Below, piece by piece: positions 6,494 to 7,292 of a stretch of 7,292 nucleotides of DNA; the first letter of the stretch is position 1, and each line of letters starts with the position of its first letter. The stretch comes from Bacteroidales bacterium (GTDB lineage Bacteria; Bacteroidota; Bacteroidia; Bacteroidales; UBA10428), in the NCBI GenBank assembly GCA_016938095.1, contig JAFGVG010000075.1, forward strand, positions 1 through 7,292. The letters run 5' to 3'. The notes under the pieces were generated by a model. The model was not told the DNA's origin, made no database searches, and saw nothing but the letters and a program-made list of their open reading frames with translations. The position numbers were made by a program, and so were the translations under genes.

Positions 6494-7292
6494 CTTGTTT
6501 TTCGACATAAAGAAAAATGTGCCGTCTTCGTCTTCGAGGCCTATAATCTTTCCAAATCTTGGTTTCTGCTGGTTGCCTTGCGAAACAGCCGTGGTAACTT
6601 TGTTGACAATGGTTTCGATGGGAATGCACGAATTTGGATTATTGGCCAGGGTGCTGGCAAATGTCCTGGTGAACTGTGAATTGTCAACCGCAAGCTCGTA
6701 ACCGGCCGATGAAAACACCTGCGACGATTTGAATTTTACTGCTTCCCAGTCGTTGCAATTACGTTCTTTGGGGGTTTCGCGCATGGCCTGGTAAAAGGTC
6801 GGGCCCGATTCACAAGCATCCGTTATAACCAGGTTGTGCGTTACATAGGACGCATACGATTGCATGGAGGCGCGAAGAGCGTTCAGGTTATAATAGGTAA
6901 ATTCGTCATCGCGTTTGGCGTCTACCGGAATCCAGTAACCGGTTTCGTTAATGAATTTACCATGCCCGGCATACCATATCAGCAATGCATTGACCTTATT
7001 GCTCCGGAGCAGATCCCTGAGCTCAATGGAAAAGAATCTTTCCATTTCCTTCTTGGTCATGTCCTGCTTATGAATGATTTTATGAATGTCGTACCTGGCA
7101 AGTGCCGAACGCATCAGTGTGACATCTTTACCCGGACCATCGAGGCTTGGAAAAGTCTGGTAATTGGAGTTTTCGACAAAAACAACCCAGGTACGGCCCA
7201 TGGGATTGGCTTCGAGGAGCGAAACGCCCTCACGGTTAAGTACAAAGGTTACTATTGTATCGTTCCCGTATTGGTCGGTTGCGGTTACATTA
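6491..7292 (-). CDS. Caspase-like (peptidase C14) protein, C-terminal part; 5' end outside window
   Basis: The visible frame encodes a caspase-fold cysteine protease domain that reaches the C-terminus. An ATG at 7201 begins MGRTWVVFVENSNYQ, but the frame stays open upstream to the window edge, and the extra 30 codons look like protein. They include TATDQYGNDTIVTF, which resembles the last strands of an Ig-like or HYR domain, so Met7201 is probably internal. Counting from that Met, the first strand and helix contain NSNYQTFPSLDGPGKDV (the usual family opening). The catalytic His80 is in LLIWYAGHG and the catalytic Cys130 is in VITDACESG. The closing strand is GTFFFMSK near residue 232. Both dyad residues are intact. 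The Asp two residues before the Cys resembles bacterial orthocaspases and metacaspases, which prefer basic P1 residues, rather than Asp-specific caspases. The Ig-like part suggests an exported protein. The sensor phosphatase gene follows after 17 bases. Substrate and activation mechanism cannot be told. Confidence 0.88.
   Translation of the reverse strand, partial: NVTATDQYGNDTIVTFVLNREGVSLLEANPMGRTWVVFVENSNYQTFPSLDGPGKDVTLMRSALARYDIHKIIHKQDMTKKEMERFFSIELRDLLRSNKVNALLIWYAGHGKFINETGYWIPVDAKRDDEFTYYNLNALRASMQSYASYVTHNLVITDACESGPTFYQAMRETPKERNCNDWEAVKFKSSQVFSSAGYELAVDNSQFTRTFASTLANNPNSCIPIETIVNKVTTAVSQGNQQKPRFGKIIGLEDEDGTFFFMSKNK
7226..7291 (-). other. End of an Ig-like (HYR/cadherin-type) domain upstream of the caspase fold
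   Basis: The translated codons from 7291 down give NVTATDQYGN, then DTIVTFVLNREG, in frame with the caspase-like domain. A V-T-A-T-D-x-x-G-N turn followed by an alternating Thr/Val strand is the typical last hairpin of HYR and related Ig-like repeats in secreted Bacteroidota proteins. Only about 22 residues are visible, so the domain family is tentative. It shows that the protease domain is fused to something N-terminal. Confidence 0.55.

Overview
The window most likely comes from a member of the Bacteroidota (Bacteroidetes). Four signs point there: a sensor with two-component-regulator propeller repeats, a Y_Y_Y domain and a SpoIIE-type phosphatase; a TAnnTTTG-type -7 promoter element; weak or absent Shine-Dalgarno sequences; and a lipoprotein-anchored coiled-coil OmpA protein. 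No RNA gene, insertion sequence, CRISPR array or other mobile element was seen. Coding density is very high. The largest gap between genes is about 140 bases, so no stretch of 300 bases lacks a gene.

Layout from left to right. (1) Positions 1-74, minus strand: the first 24 codons of a possible small exported protein, cut by the window edge. (2) 176-1198, minus: a coiled-coil lipoprotein with a C-terminal OmpA peptidoglycan-binding domain. (3) 1199-1341: a divergent promoter region with a good -33/-7 candidate for the OmpA gene and a -7 candidate for dxs. (4) 1342-3267, plus: dxs, 1-deoxy-D-xylulose-5-phosphate synthase, apparently intact. (5) 3264-6473, minus: a 1069-residue membrane sensor with 14 propeller repeats, a Y_Y_Y domain, one transmembrane helix, a coiled coil and a SpoIIE/PP2C phosphatase. 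It converges on dxs with a 4-base tail-to-tail overlap. (6) 6491-7292, minus: the C-terminal part of a caspase-like (peptidase C14) protein with an intact His/Cys dyad. Its frame stays open to the window edge, and an Ig-like strand precedes the protease domain, so the true start lies outside.

The part most worth attention is the minus-strand pair at 3264-7292, where the caspase-like gene runs directly into the propeller-sensor phosphatase with almost no spacer. At the junction an ATG overlaps the caspase stop codon (TAATG) in the phosphatase frame. It is cut off by a TAG after four codons, and the only usable start is then a TTG two codons later. Either the phosphatase is made by termination and reinitiation, or the TAG is a mutation or sequence error. 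A caspase-like protease paired with a ligand-sensing PP2C phosphatase could be a signalling module, but its function is inference. The dxs and OmpA genes are ordinary housekeeping and envelope genes.
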